DNA of 7,185 nucleotides from Microbacterium sp. (GTDB taxonomy: Bacteria > Actinomycetota > Actinomycetes > Actinomycetales > Microbacteriaceae): positions 1-7,185 of the forward strand of contig JAJUIM010000093.1 of NCBI GenBank assembly GCA_029267645.1, in the 5' to 3' direction. The position numbers were made by a program, and so were the translations under genes. This document shows positions 1 through 7,115 of the stretch, in pieces. The notes under the pieces were generated by a model. The model worked only from the letters and a program-made list of their open reading frames with translations. It did no database searches and was not told the origin of the DNA. Numbering within the stretch: the first letter of the stretch is position 1; each line of letters opens with the position of its first letter.

Positions 1-72
1 CTCAGCCCGCTCGTGCAGGGGATCCTGTCGTGGCTCAGCATCATGATCAGCGGGGAGAACATCTATGCCTGA
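1..72 (+). CDS. C-terminal end of an unidentified upstream gene (partial)
   Basis: Frame 1 is open from the window edge and ends at a TGA at 70-72. The visible 23 residues end in ISGENIYA and include a hydrophobic run (ILSWLSIMI), so this may be a membrane or membrane-associated protein. That is too little to identify a family. The stop overlaps the start of the next gene by 8 bases (65-72), an arrangement typical of translational coupling, so the two genes are probably co-transcribed and may act together. Confidence is limited because only the tail is in the window. Confidence 0.6.
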   Translation, partial: LSPLVQGILSWLSIMISGENIYA

Positions 73-559
73 ATCGCCACGCGGATCCGTGCTCGGCTCG
101 GCCGCCCGCCTTCCGATCGCCGTCGTGTTCGCGATCTACGCCGTGATCCTCGCAGGCGCCTTCGTCTGGGGCGGCCAGGACCTGCTGTTCCGCGACGCCC
201 AGAACGCCACGGGCACGCACACTGCCCCCGCGAACGTCGAGGTCGGGCAGGCCGTCATGGTCAACAGCATGAGCTTCGCCGCGGGATGGTCGCTCGTCGA
301 CGACCCCGAAGCGGGCAAGCCGACGATCGAGGGGCTCGTCGTCACGAACGAGCACGGCAACGGCCTGTTCGTGCCGGGCGACCGCGAGCTGCTGGTCGAC
401 ATCTACTTCTACGACGGGGATCGCGTGGTCTACGAGATCCTGTGCAACTCGGACGGCGAGGTCGCACCCGGCGATTCGGCCGAGCTCGACTGCACCCCGT
501 ATCTGTACGACTGGCCCGAGAGCTACGAGAGGATCGAGTTCGTGTCGATCAGTCGGTGA
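65..559 (+). CDS. Hypothetical single-pass membrane protein with extracytoplasmic domain
   Basis: This encodes 164 residues. A short polar N-terminus is followed by one hydrophobic helix at about residues 17-37 (RLPIAVVFAIYAVILAGAF), then an acidic, beta-rich domain of about 125 residues with no second helix. The layout predicts a membrane anchor with the domain outside the cell. The domain has only two cysteines (C127 and C143), which could form a disulfide. The start is supported by GGGGAG at 52-57, seven bases before the ATG, and by overlap with the upstream stop. I do not recognise the family; the domain pattern (GLVVTNEHGN, LLVDIYFYDGD) resembles small immunoglobulin-like extracellular modules but this is a weak impression. 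The 220 bases after the stop contain only a short GC hairpin (583-599) that might terminate transcription. Confidence 0.8.
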   Translation: MPESPRGSVLGSAARLPIAVVFAIYAVILAGAFVWGGQDLLFRDAQNATGTHTAPANVEVGQAVMVNSMSFAAGWSLVDDPEAGKPTIEGLVVTNEHGNGLFVPGDRELLVDIYFYDGDRVVYEILCNSDGEVAPGDSAELDCTPYLYDWPESYERIEFVSISR

Positions 560-745
560 GGGGGCCTTCCGTTGTCAGTGGTCCGCGCGAGACTCGCGGC
601 GTGCTCTCGATCGTGGGCATCGGGTGCTGCCTGACGCGTCACCGCTCCGGCGCGCCCAATCGCGCGTCTTCGGCCGCCGCAAGCTGAGCCGCCGTACTCG
701 CGGGCACACAGCGCGAGCCGTACCGCAGCGTTTCCTCGGGTCCGG

Positions 746-778
746 TATTCTCCGCGGCGAGAACCGTCGAAAGGGGAG
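746..778 (+). promoter_or_regulatory. Candidate -10 box and ribosome binding site for the 783 gene
   Basis: TATTCT at 746-751 fits the actinobacterial -10 pattern TANNNT and stands out in a GC-rich stretch. No convincing -35 hexamer lies 16-18 bases upstream. The purine-rich AAGGGGAGGA at 771-780 is a strong Shine-Dalgarno sequence for the ATG at 783, leaving a predicted leader of about 25 bases. The promoter call is tentative; the ribosome binding site is solid. Confidence 0.4.
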
Positions 779-782
779 GAAC

Positions 783-1307
783 ATGGAAGCGGGCACGGTG
801 GCCGAATGGGTCGGGAGCCTCGCGTCGATCGCGGCCGCGATCGTTTCAGCGCTGGCGCTTTTTGTCGCGGTGCGGGCGAATGCCCACGCGCGCGAGGCGA
901 ACGAGACGAGTCGCGAGACGCGCAACGACTACCTCGCGACCGCCGAGCGAGAGCGGCGCATGATGACCGCGAGCCTGCTTCAGGCGTGGTGGGTCGCGTC
1001 GGACGACGGGCGCTGGGCGGTCATGATCTCGAACGGCTCGAGCAGCGCGGGTGTGTTCCGTGACATCGTGCTCACGTCGGTCGACCGAGGAAAGACATAC
1101 ACGACGCCGATTCCGATGCTTCCGCCGGGCACCTACGTGCTCGAGCCGGAGGCGAACGGTCAGGGGATCCCGAGACTCGTGGGCGTGGGCGAGCGCTGGA
1201 ATCCGCTGACCCGCTCGCGGAAGCATGCCGTGCAGTCGCTCGAGTTCATGGATCCGCTGGGCGAGCGTTGGCGCTGGGACGCGACGAACGGGCTGCGGCC
1301 GGAGTGA
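783..1307 (+). CDS. Hypothetical membrane-anchored protein with coiled-coil stalk
   Basis: This encodes 174 residues from the ATG at 783. The frame is open further upstream, to 624, but only the start at 783 has a good ribosome binding site (AAGGGGAGGA, two bases of separation from the ATG region) and a hydrophobic N-terminus. Residues about 9-29 form one transmembrane helix (WVGSLASIAAAIVSALALFV). A charged, Ala/Glu/Arg-rich segment follows (about 30-60), likely a short coiled coil, then a soluble C-terminal domain with a GTYVLEPEANGQG region. Short actinobacterial proteins with this anchor-plus-helix start are common and mostly uncharacterised. No catalytic motif is visible, and function is unknown. 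It reads alone, with the toxin-antitoxin promoter beginning about 50 bases after its stop. Confidence 0.75.
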   Translation: MEAGTVAEWVGSLASIAAAIVSALALFVAVRANAHAREANETSRETRNDYLATAERERRMMTASLLQAWWVASDDGRWAVMISNGSSSAGVFRDIVLTSVDRGKTYTTPIPMLPPGTYVLEPEANGQGIPRLVGVGERWNPLTRSRKHAVQSLEFMDPLGERWRWDATNGLRPE

Positions 1308-1356
1308 ATCGAGACGCGCTGACCTGGGAAGGTCTTCCGCGGCCGGCGCGTTTCGC

Positions 1357-1383
1357 GATATCATCTGGGTGATATCAAGGAGG
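1357..1383 (+). promoter_or_regulatory. Palindromic operator over the antitoxin-toxin promoter, with RBS
   Basis: A perfect 7-bp inverted repeat, GATATCA (1357-1363) and TGATATC (1370-1376), is separated by six bases. The left arm overlaps TATCAT (1359-1364), a plausible -10 hexamer; no clear -35 is seen. The ribosome binding site AAGGAGG (1377-1383) abuts the right arm, six bases before the GTG start. Ribbon-helix-helix antitoxins of the FitA type bind such paired sites and repress their own operon, so this is the likely autoregulatory operator. Confidence 0.65.
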
Positions 1384-1389
1384 TGCGCC

Positions 1390-1614
1390 GTGGAGCAGAT
1401 GATCATCCGAAACCTTCCCGATGGGACGAAGGCGCGGATCCGTCGTCGCGCGGCCGAGCACAATCGTTCGATGGAAGCGGAGGCGAGATCGATACTCGAG
1501 GCTGCGCTCGCACAGAAGGCGGAGTCGCTCGTCGACCTGATCGGCACGCACGACGATCACATCGACTTCGTGCCCGAACGCATGCGCCTCGGCACCCGCG
1601 ACGTCGAGTTCTGA
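1390..1614 (+). CDS. FitA-like ribbon-helix-helix antitoxin
   Basis: This encodes 74 residues. The N-terminus (MIIRNLPDGTKARIRRRAAE, from residue 4) is the beta-strand plus first helix of a ribbon-helix-helix DNA-binding domain. RSMEAEARSILEAAL (about 26-40) is the second helix with the conserved FitA-type EAE.R.IL pattern. The C-terminal 30 residues (LVDLIGTHDDHIDFVPERM) would wrap the toxin and block its active site. In the family, the antitoxin neutralises the PIN toxin and, as a complex, represses the operon. The GTG at 1390 is preferred because AAGGAGG lies six bases upstream; an ATG at 1399 is possible but spaced 15 bases from it. The stop overlaps the toxin ATG by one base (TGATG), which couples their translation. 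Confidence 0.9.
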   Translation: MEQMIIRNLPDGTKARIRRRAAEHNRSMEAEARSILEAALAQKAESLVDLIGTHDDHIDFVPERMRLGTRDVEF

Positions 1615-2030
1615 TGTACGTCCTCGACACGAACGTCGTCTCGGCACTGCGCGTGATCGGCCGCAATCCGCGGGTCGAAGCGTGGGCAGCACGCATCCCC
1701 GTCTCGCAGCTGTTCCTGTCCGCCGTGACCGTGTTCGAACTCGAGCGCGGAATTGTGTGGAAGCAGCAGACGGATCCCGAGGCCGGGAGGGTGCTGAGAT
1801 CGTGGTTCGACGACCGGGTGATGCCGGCGTTCGACGGGAGGGTGCTGCCGTTCGACGTCACGGCGGCGCGGATCCTCGCCAACTACCCCGTGCCGCAGGA
1901 CGCGCCGCTCGACGACGCGATCATCGCCGCGACTGCGCAGTCCCGCGGTATGACGCTCGCGACGCGAAACGTTCGTCACGTCGCCCCACTCGGGGTCCGT
2001 GTCGTCAACCCCTGGGACGAGTTCGCCTGA
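1614..2030 (+). CDS. FitB/VapC-type PIN-domain ribonuclease toxin
   Basis: This encodes 138 residues, the usual length for the family. PIN-domain toxins are Mg2+-dependent RNases that cut tRNA, rRNA or mRNA and stop growth when the antitoxin is lost. Visible motifs are LDTNV with D5, SAVTVFELERG with E42, and PLDDAIIAATA with D100/D101. The family-typical tail VRVVNPWDEF is also present. The fourth site reads TRNVRHV: the position that is Asp in Neisseria FitB is N119, and the Asp often found three residues later is H122. Such variants occur in apparently functional relatives, so this does not by itself mean inactivity. It starts on the last base of the antitoxin stop codon and has no ribosome binding site gap of its own, so it depends on coupling. 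Confidence 0.92.
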   Translation: MYVLDTNVVSALRVIGRNPRVEAWAARIPVSQLFLSAVTVFELERGIVWKQQTDPEAGRVLRSWFDDRVMPAFDGRVLPFDVTAARILANYPVPQDAPLDDAIIAATAQSRGMTLATRNVRHVAPLGVRVVNPWDEFA

Positions 2031-2131
2031 ACAGCGGCGACTGCAGCCCCTCCTGTCAACCCCCTTCGCGCGCGCCCCGGCGCACCGCAGTGTGGGCGTA
2101 TTCCCCGCACATGCGACGAAGAGGAGACACC

Positions 2132-2416
2132 ATGTCATTCGGCGACAAGGCCAGCGAGATGCAGGCCCAGGCGCGGGCCGAAATGGAGAAGACGGCCCGC
2201 ATGAACCCCGTGGCGATGCTCAACCGGTGGGGCGTGCGCAGCAGCCACGCATACCTCGGCGGGTTCGCCGCGATCGGCATCTCGGTCGTGTCGTGGCTGC
2301 TGTCGCGCGGGAAGCACGATCCGCGCCCGCAGTCCGACAGGTGGGGGCTGTTCGTGGGCGAGTGGGCTCCGACGCTCTTCGCGCTGGGGCTCGCGCTGAA
2401 GCACGAAGAGAAATGA
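2132..2416 (+). CDS. Small two-helix membrane protein, unknown function
   Basis: This encodes 94 residues from the ATG at 2132, with GAGGAG at 2121-2126 five bases upstream. Residues 1-22 form a charged, probably amphipathic helix rich in Ala, Glu and Met (KASEMQAQARAEMEKTARM). Two hydrophobic segments follow, about 41-58 (YLGGFAAIGISVVSWLLS) and 72-89 (GLFVGEWAPTLFALGLAL), joined by a basic loop (KHDPRPQSDR). The second helix contains Glu and Pro, so it may be short or re-entrant. Small proteins of this layout are widespread in Microbacteriaceae-like genomes without assigned roles, and I do not recognise a named family. It converges on the thioesterase gene, and the two share a hairpin terminator. 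Confidence 0.8.
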   Translation: MSFGDKASEMQAQARAEMEKTARMNPVAMLNRWGVRSSHAYLGGFAAIGISVVSWLLSRGKHDPRPQSDRWGLFVGEWAPTLFALGLALKHEEK

Positions 2417-2424
2417 CGCATGCC

Positions 2425-2458
2425 GTGCGGCCCCGGTCCTGACGGGCCGGGGTCGCAC
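2425..2458. terminator. Bidirectional hairpin terminator between convergent genes
   Basis: GTGCGGCCCCGG (2425-2436) pairs with CCGGGGTCGCAC (2447-2458), a 12-bp stem with one G-T wobble and a 10-base loop. It fills almost the entire gap between the plus-strand stop at 2416 and the minus-strand stop at 2460. No T-tract follows on either side, which is normal for GC-rich actinobacteria. Confidence 0.75.
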
Positions 2459-2459
2459 G

Positions 2460-2927
2460 TCAGCGCCGGCGGTAGGCGATCGGATCCTCGACGTACGGCG
2501 CCCACGCCTCCCGCACCTCGGCGGGCAGGCGCACGGGGCGGCCGGTCGCGCCGTCGACGAGCACGACGACGGTCGAGGCCCGCGCGTAGACGACCTGCTC
2601 GTCGCCCGCGGGGCTCATGACCTCGTAGCAGATCTCGGCGCTCGAGCCGCCGAGCCGGCCGATCCAGAGCTGCACGTCGAGCGGATCCCGCCCGTACGGC
2701 GCCGGCGTGAGGTACTCGATCTCCTGGCGCGCGATGAGGGTGTTGACGGATCCGCCCTGGGCCACGCTTGACTCGTCGAACACCGCGACGGGGCTGTCTT
2801 CTGCGCCGTCGCGCCAGAAGGCACGGAGCCGCGCCTCCTCGAGCAGCTTGAGCATGCTGACGTTGTTGATGTGGCCGAGGGCATCCTGATCGCCCCACCG
2901 GCGCTGGACGGGAATGTGCACGCGCAT
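2460..2927 (-). CDS. Hotdog-fold acyl-CoA thioesterase (4HBT/YbgC-FadM-like)
   Basis: This encodes 155 residues, the normal size of a single-hotdog thioesterase. Such enzymes hydrolyse acyl-CoA thioesters to free acid and CoA in the cytoplasm. The diagnostic motif is at the N-terminus: RRWGDQDALGHINN (residues 9-22), with the catalytic Asp at D15 (or D13) and the GHINN turn that starts the hotdog helix. SMLKLLEEARLRAFW continues that helix. Beta-strand signals follow (ARQEIEYLTPAPYG, VQLWIGRLG, EICYEVMS, YARASTVVVLVD). I chose the ATG at 2927 because homologues begin with a similar M-R-x-H-x-P stretch. A GTG six bases further in (2921) is better spaced from the GGGGG motif and cannot be excluded. 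The open frame extends upstream into repeat A1, but that extension is not coding. No promoter is recognisable in the 52 bases between the start and repeat A1. The substrate is unknown. Confidence 0.88.
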   Translation of the reverse strand: MRVHIPVQRRWGDQDALGHINNVSMLKLLEEARLRAFWRDGAEDSPVAVFDESSVAQGGSVNTLIARQEIEYLTPAPYGRDPLDVQLWIGRLGGSSAEICYEVMSPAGDEQVVYARASTVVVLVDGATGRPVRLPAEVREAWAPYVEDPIAYRRR

Positions 2928-2979
2928 GCCCCCATGCTCGCGCGCCCGGCGCCCCCGCGCGAATCGGCGCGGCGGCCCC

Positions 2980-3075
2980 AACACAACGCAGTCAATCCGG
3001 CAGGTGCCGTGGGGCTCGCCCGCGGAACGGCGCGGGCCCGATGCCGCGGGGTGCGCGGATTGACTGCGTTGTGTT
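2980..3075. repeat. Palindromic element A, copy 1
   Basis: Perfect 20-bp inverted repeats at 2980-2999 and 3056-3075 share the core AACACAACGCAGTCAATC seen in all A copies. They enclose 56 GC-rich bases containing a smaller hairpin (GCCCGCG 3018-3024 with CGCGGGC 3031-3037). The interior is unlike those of the other A copies. A 13-base linker joins it to element B copy 1. It lies between the XRE gene and the thioesterase gene, both transcribed leftward, so its RNA form could also end or stabilise transcripts here. Confidence 0.9.
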
Positions 3076-3088
3076 AGGCGGTGCGCGT

Positions 3089-3170
3089 ACACAACGACGT
3101 CAATCTGGGCGCTGCGGTGCGGATTTCCTCGCCCCGGGCGCAAGTCCGCACAGAATTGGCGTCATTGTGT
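3089..3170. repeat. Palindromic element B, copy 1
   Basis: This 82-base element has outer arms ACACAACGACGTCAAT (3089-3104) and ATTGGCGTCATTGTGT (3155-3170), which pair with two mismatches. A nested inner stem is formed by GTGCGGATTT (3117-3126) and AAGTCCGCAC (3142-3151), with one T-G wobble. Aligned without gaps, it matches copy 2 at 69 of 82 positions by my hand count. Its right end lies seven bases from the stop codon of the XRE gene. Confidence 0.88.
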
Positions 3171-3176
3171 CCGGGG

Positions 3177-3401
3177 TCAGCGTGCCCGGACGAGCAGGTC
3201 GCCGACCTCGCAGTTGAGCGCGTCGCAGATCGCGACGAGGGTCGAGAAGCGGATCGCCCTCGCGCGGTCGTTCTTGAGGATCGACAGGTTCACGATGCTC
3301 ACGCCGACCTGTTCGGAGAGCGCCGTGAGCGTCATTCCCCGCGCGGCGAGCAGCTCGTCGAGACGGCAGTGGATCCCCGTGAGGTCTTCGGGCGGCGTCA
3401 C
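3177..3401 (-). CDS. Small XRE-family regulator (YozG-like HTH)
   Basis: This encodes 74 residues, almost entirely one Cro/C1-type helix-turn-helix domain. The recognition region is MTLTALSEQVGVSIVNLSILKNDRARAIRFSTLVAICDALNC (about 23-64), and the family-typical ending EVGDLLV follows. Proteins of this short type (Pfam HTH_26 group, like Bacillus YozG) are typically paired with a DUF2975 membrane protein, as here. The GTG start at 3401 overlaps the upstream stop by four bases (GTGA), so both proteins are made from one coupled message. It probably regulates its own operon through the CGATAAC repeats upstream of the pair, but this is inference. The inducing signal is unknown. Confidence 0.9.
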   Translation of the reverse strand: MTPPEDLTGIHCRLDELLAARGMTLTALSEQVGVSIVNLSILKNDRARAIRFSTLVAICDALNCEVGDLLVRAR

Positions 3402-4006
3402 ACCAGCCCCTCCGTGTCGCGCTGGATCCTGGTGCCCGATCCGATGACATACGCGATCGCGAGAAGCGCGATCGGCAGGACCAGCAGCCGCACGATGCCG
3501 ACGTCGAACGCGACCTCGATGTCGAGGCGGTGCGCGATCGTCTGCGCGGCGGCAATGTGGGCGTGCACCGCGATGCCCGCGAGGAACACGGCGACGACGC
3601 TCCCGATCGCGAGCAGTCGAGGCGTGCGCCGAGAGAACGGGATCCGCAGCGCGACGCTGACGAGCAGCACGGCGATGCAGGAGCCCAAGAGGATCCATGC
3701 GAGGCTGTCGGCGACCTGCTCGGTCACGAGCCAGAAACGCTCGCCCGGGTCGAGGTATGCGAGCGTGATGTCGGTTCGCGTCGAGACGGCCTCGATGTCG
3801 TCGTGTGCGACTGGAGCCTTCCACGCGAGTTCGACGGTGACCGGCGGGCCCGCGACGAGGGTGACGATCCGACGGATCGCGGCGAAGACATCGACTGCGA
3901 CGAGGACGCCGACGAGGGCAGTGAAGCCCCAGAGCGCGATGCGATCGCTCATCTTGATCGTCGCGACATCCGGCATCTCCCGCAGGCCTGCGAACGGTCG
4001 AATCAT
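3398..4006 (-). CDS. DUF2975 four-helix membrane protein (YoaS-like)
   Basis: This encodes 202 residues. Four hydrophobic segments fit the DUF2975 layout: about 23-44, 100-120, 131-152 and 170-190. A soluble loop of about 55 residues lies between helices 1 and 2 and would face outside. No catalytic motif is evident. The role of the family is unknown; its constant partnership with a small XRE regulator suggests a membrane sensor or a module whose expression the regulator controls. The ATG at 4006 is chosen because GGGAGG lies seven bases upstream; an upstream TTG at 4021 overlaps that ribosome binding site. This is the first gene of the two-gene operon and diverges from clpC across a 351-base region that contains repeats B2 and A2. 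Confidence 0.88.
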   Translation of the reverse strand: MIRPFAGLREMPDVATIKMSDRIALWGFTALVGVLVAVDVFAAIRRIVTLVAGPPVTVELAWKAPVAHDDIEAVSTRTDITLAYLDPGERFWLVTEQVADSLAWILLGSCIAVLLVSVALRIPFSRRTPRLLAIGSVVAVFLAGIAVHAHIAAAQTIAHRLDIEVAFDVGIVRLLVLPIALLAIAYVIGSGTRIQRDTEGLV

Positions 4007-4026
4007 ATTGCCGCCTCCCAACCTTC

Positions 4027-4061
4027 ACGAAAAACGATAACAACGACTATCGATAACGCAA
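4027..4061 (-). promoter_or_regulatory. Candidate promoter and operator of the DUF2975-XRE operon
   Basis: On the minus strand, TTGCGT (4061-4056) and TATCGT (4039-4034) are separated by 16 bases, a reasonable sigma-A promoter with a leader of about 20 bases before the ATG at 4006. The stretch is a marked AT-rich island. CGATAAC occurs twice in direct orientation on the plus strand (4035-4041 and 4051-4057), with an inverted TATCG (4048-4052) between them. One copy covers the -10 and the other touches the -35, which fits binding by the operon's own XRE protein. Confidence 0.5.
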
Positions 4062-4075
4062 CCCCTCGGCCGCGG

Positions 4076-4157
4076 ACACAACGACGTCAACCCGTGCGCC
4101 GCGGCGCGGATTTCCCGGTCCCCGGCGCAAGTCCGCAGGAAATTGGCGTCGTTGTGT
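4076..4157. repeat. Palindromic element B, copy 2
   Basis: This 82-base element is the same length as copy 1 and lies in the same orientation. Its outer arms ACACAACGACGTCAA (4076-4090) and TTGGCGTCGTTGTGT (4143-4157) pair with a single T-G wobble. The inner stem GCGGATTT with AAGTCCGC, and the segments GCGGATTTCC and CGCAAGTCCG, are identical to copy 1. A 15-base linker joins it to element A copy 2. It sits upstream of both divergent operons. Confidence 0.9.
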
Positions 4158-4170
4158 ACGCGCCCCCGCC

Positions 4171-4240
4171 CCAACACAACGCAGTCAATCCGGCCGGGGT
4201 GCGGTGGGCAGCCCGCCCCGGATTGACTGCGTTGTGTTGG
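4171..4240. repeat. Palindromic element A, copy 2 (shortest)
   Basis: The arms at 4171-4193 and 4218-4240 form a perfect 23-bp inverted repeat, the longest in the window. They enclose only 24 bases, which can form a small hairpin (GGTGGG with CCCGCC). Measured on the common A ends (4173-4238), this copy is 66 bases long against 96 for copies 1 and 3. It ends about 118 bases before the clpC ATG. Confidence 0.92.
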
Positions 4241-4297
4241 AGGGGGAGGGGATATGCCCACGGCGAACACGGCTCCGGGGCGGGGGAACCCTGACTA

Positions 4298-4334
4298 CCG
4301 TGGAACCACGGCGCGTTCGATCGTGCCGTCGAAC
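4298..4334 (+). promoter_or_regulatory. Two dyad symmetries in the clpC leader region
   Basis: CCGTGG-AA-CCACGG (4298-4311) and GTTCGA-N8-TCGAAC (4315-4334) lie between repeat A2 and the clpC start. TACCGT at 4296-4301 fits a -10 box and overlaps the first dyad, but no good -35 is found. Either dyad could be an operator or a leader hairpin. I could not match the actinobacterial ClgR consensus or a SigH-type promoter with proper spacing, so the regulator is not assigned. Confidence 0.4.
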
Positions 4335-4357
4335 CGCCCAGCGCCCGGAGGAGTGAC

Positions 4358-6886
<2,529 letters not shown>

Positions 6887-6894
6887 TCCGGATG

Positions 6895-6929
6895 AAGGCC
6901 CCCGCCGACCGCACGGTCGGCGGGGCCTT
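6895..6929 (+). terminator. clpC transcription terminator
   Basis: AAGGCCCCCGCCGACC (6895-6910) pairs with GGTCGGCGGGGCCTT (6915-6929), a 15-bp stem with one bulged C and a GCAC loop. It starts nine bases after the clpC stop codon. There is no clear T-tract, as is usual in this GC-rich group. Repeat A3 follows 15 bases later and is separate. Confidence 0.85.
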
Positions 6930-6944
6930 CGCGTGTGTGCCGCG

Positions 6945-7040
6945 AACACAACGCAGTCAATCCGAAGCCGCAGGCAGGCGGCTGCCCCGAGTTTCCGGGG
7001 ATTGCTGTCGAGACCCCGGCCCGATTGACTGCGTTGTGTT
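6945..7040. repeat. Palindromic element A, copy 3
   Basis: Arms at 6945-6964 and 7021-7040 match over an 18-bp perfect core (AACACAACGCAGTCAATC with its complement), with one mismatch just inside. The copy is 96 bases long like copy 1, but its 56-base interior is unrelated and holds its own small hairpins (AGCCGC 6966-6971 with GCGGCT 6978-6983; CCCCG 6985-6989 with CGGGG 6996-7000). It has no B partner. It lies between the clpC terminator and the acetyltransferase promoter. Confidence 0.9.
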
Positions 7041-7101
7041 GGGCACACCCGCACACAGCCCCGCCCCGCGCGCCTCCGGGCGACCGGTCAGGACGCCGGA
7101 G

Positions 7102-7115
7102 TAGCCTGGCGCGGA
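7102..7115 (+). promoter_or_regulatory. -10 box of a probably leaderless acetyltransferase transcript
   Basis: TAGCCT (7102-7107) fits TANNNT and lies seven bases before the ATG at 7115. Transcription would then begin at or next to the A of the start codon. No Shine-Dalgarno sequence precedes this ATG. The -35 region is not recognisable, which is common for such actinobacterial promoters. Confidence 0.55.

Noticed and set aside
583..599. Hairpin CCGCG-N7-CGCGG as a terminator for the 65-559 gene
   Set aside because: The stem is only five base pairs with no T-tract; such stems are expected by chance in this composition.
624..782. Upstream start for the gene at 783
   Set aside because: The extension is Arg-rich composition without a ribosome binding site, while 783 has a strong one and begins a clean membrane helix.
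2928..3143. N-terminal extension of the thioesterase frame through repeat A1
   Set aside because: The added residues come from repeat DNA, have no family resemblance, and homologues start at the M-R-V-H-I-P stretch.
2980..4240. CRISPR array or attachment sites
   Set aside because: The repeats are palindromes of differing interior length and irregular spacing, with no spacers, cas genes, integrase or tRNA.
4284..4317. SigH/SigE-type promoter (GGGAAC ... CGTT) for clpC
   Set aside because: The gap between the GGAAC and CGTT elements is 24 bases, well beyond the usual 16-19.
4315..4334. LexA (SOS) box before clpC
   Set aside because: The half-sites occur in the opposite order (GTTCGA then TCGAAC) and with an 8-base gap, unlike the Gram-positive CGAAC-N4-GTTCG site.
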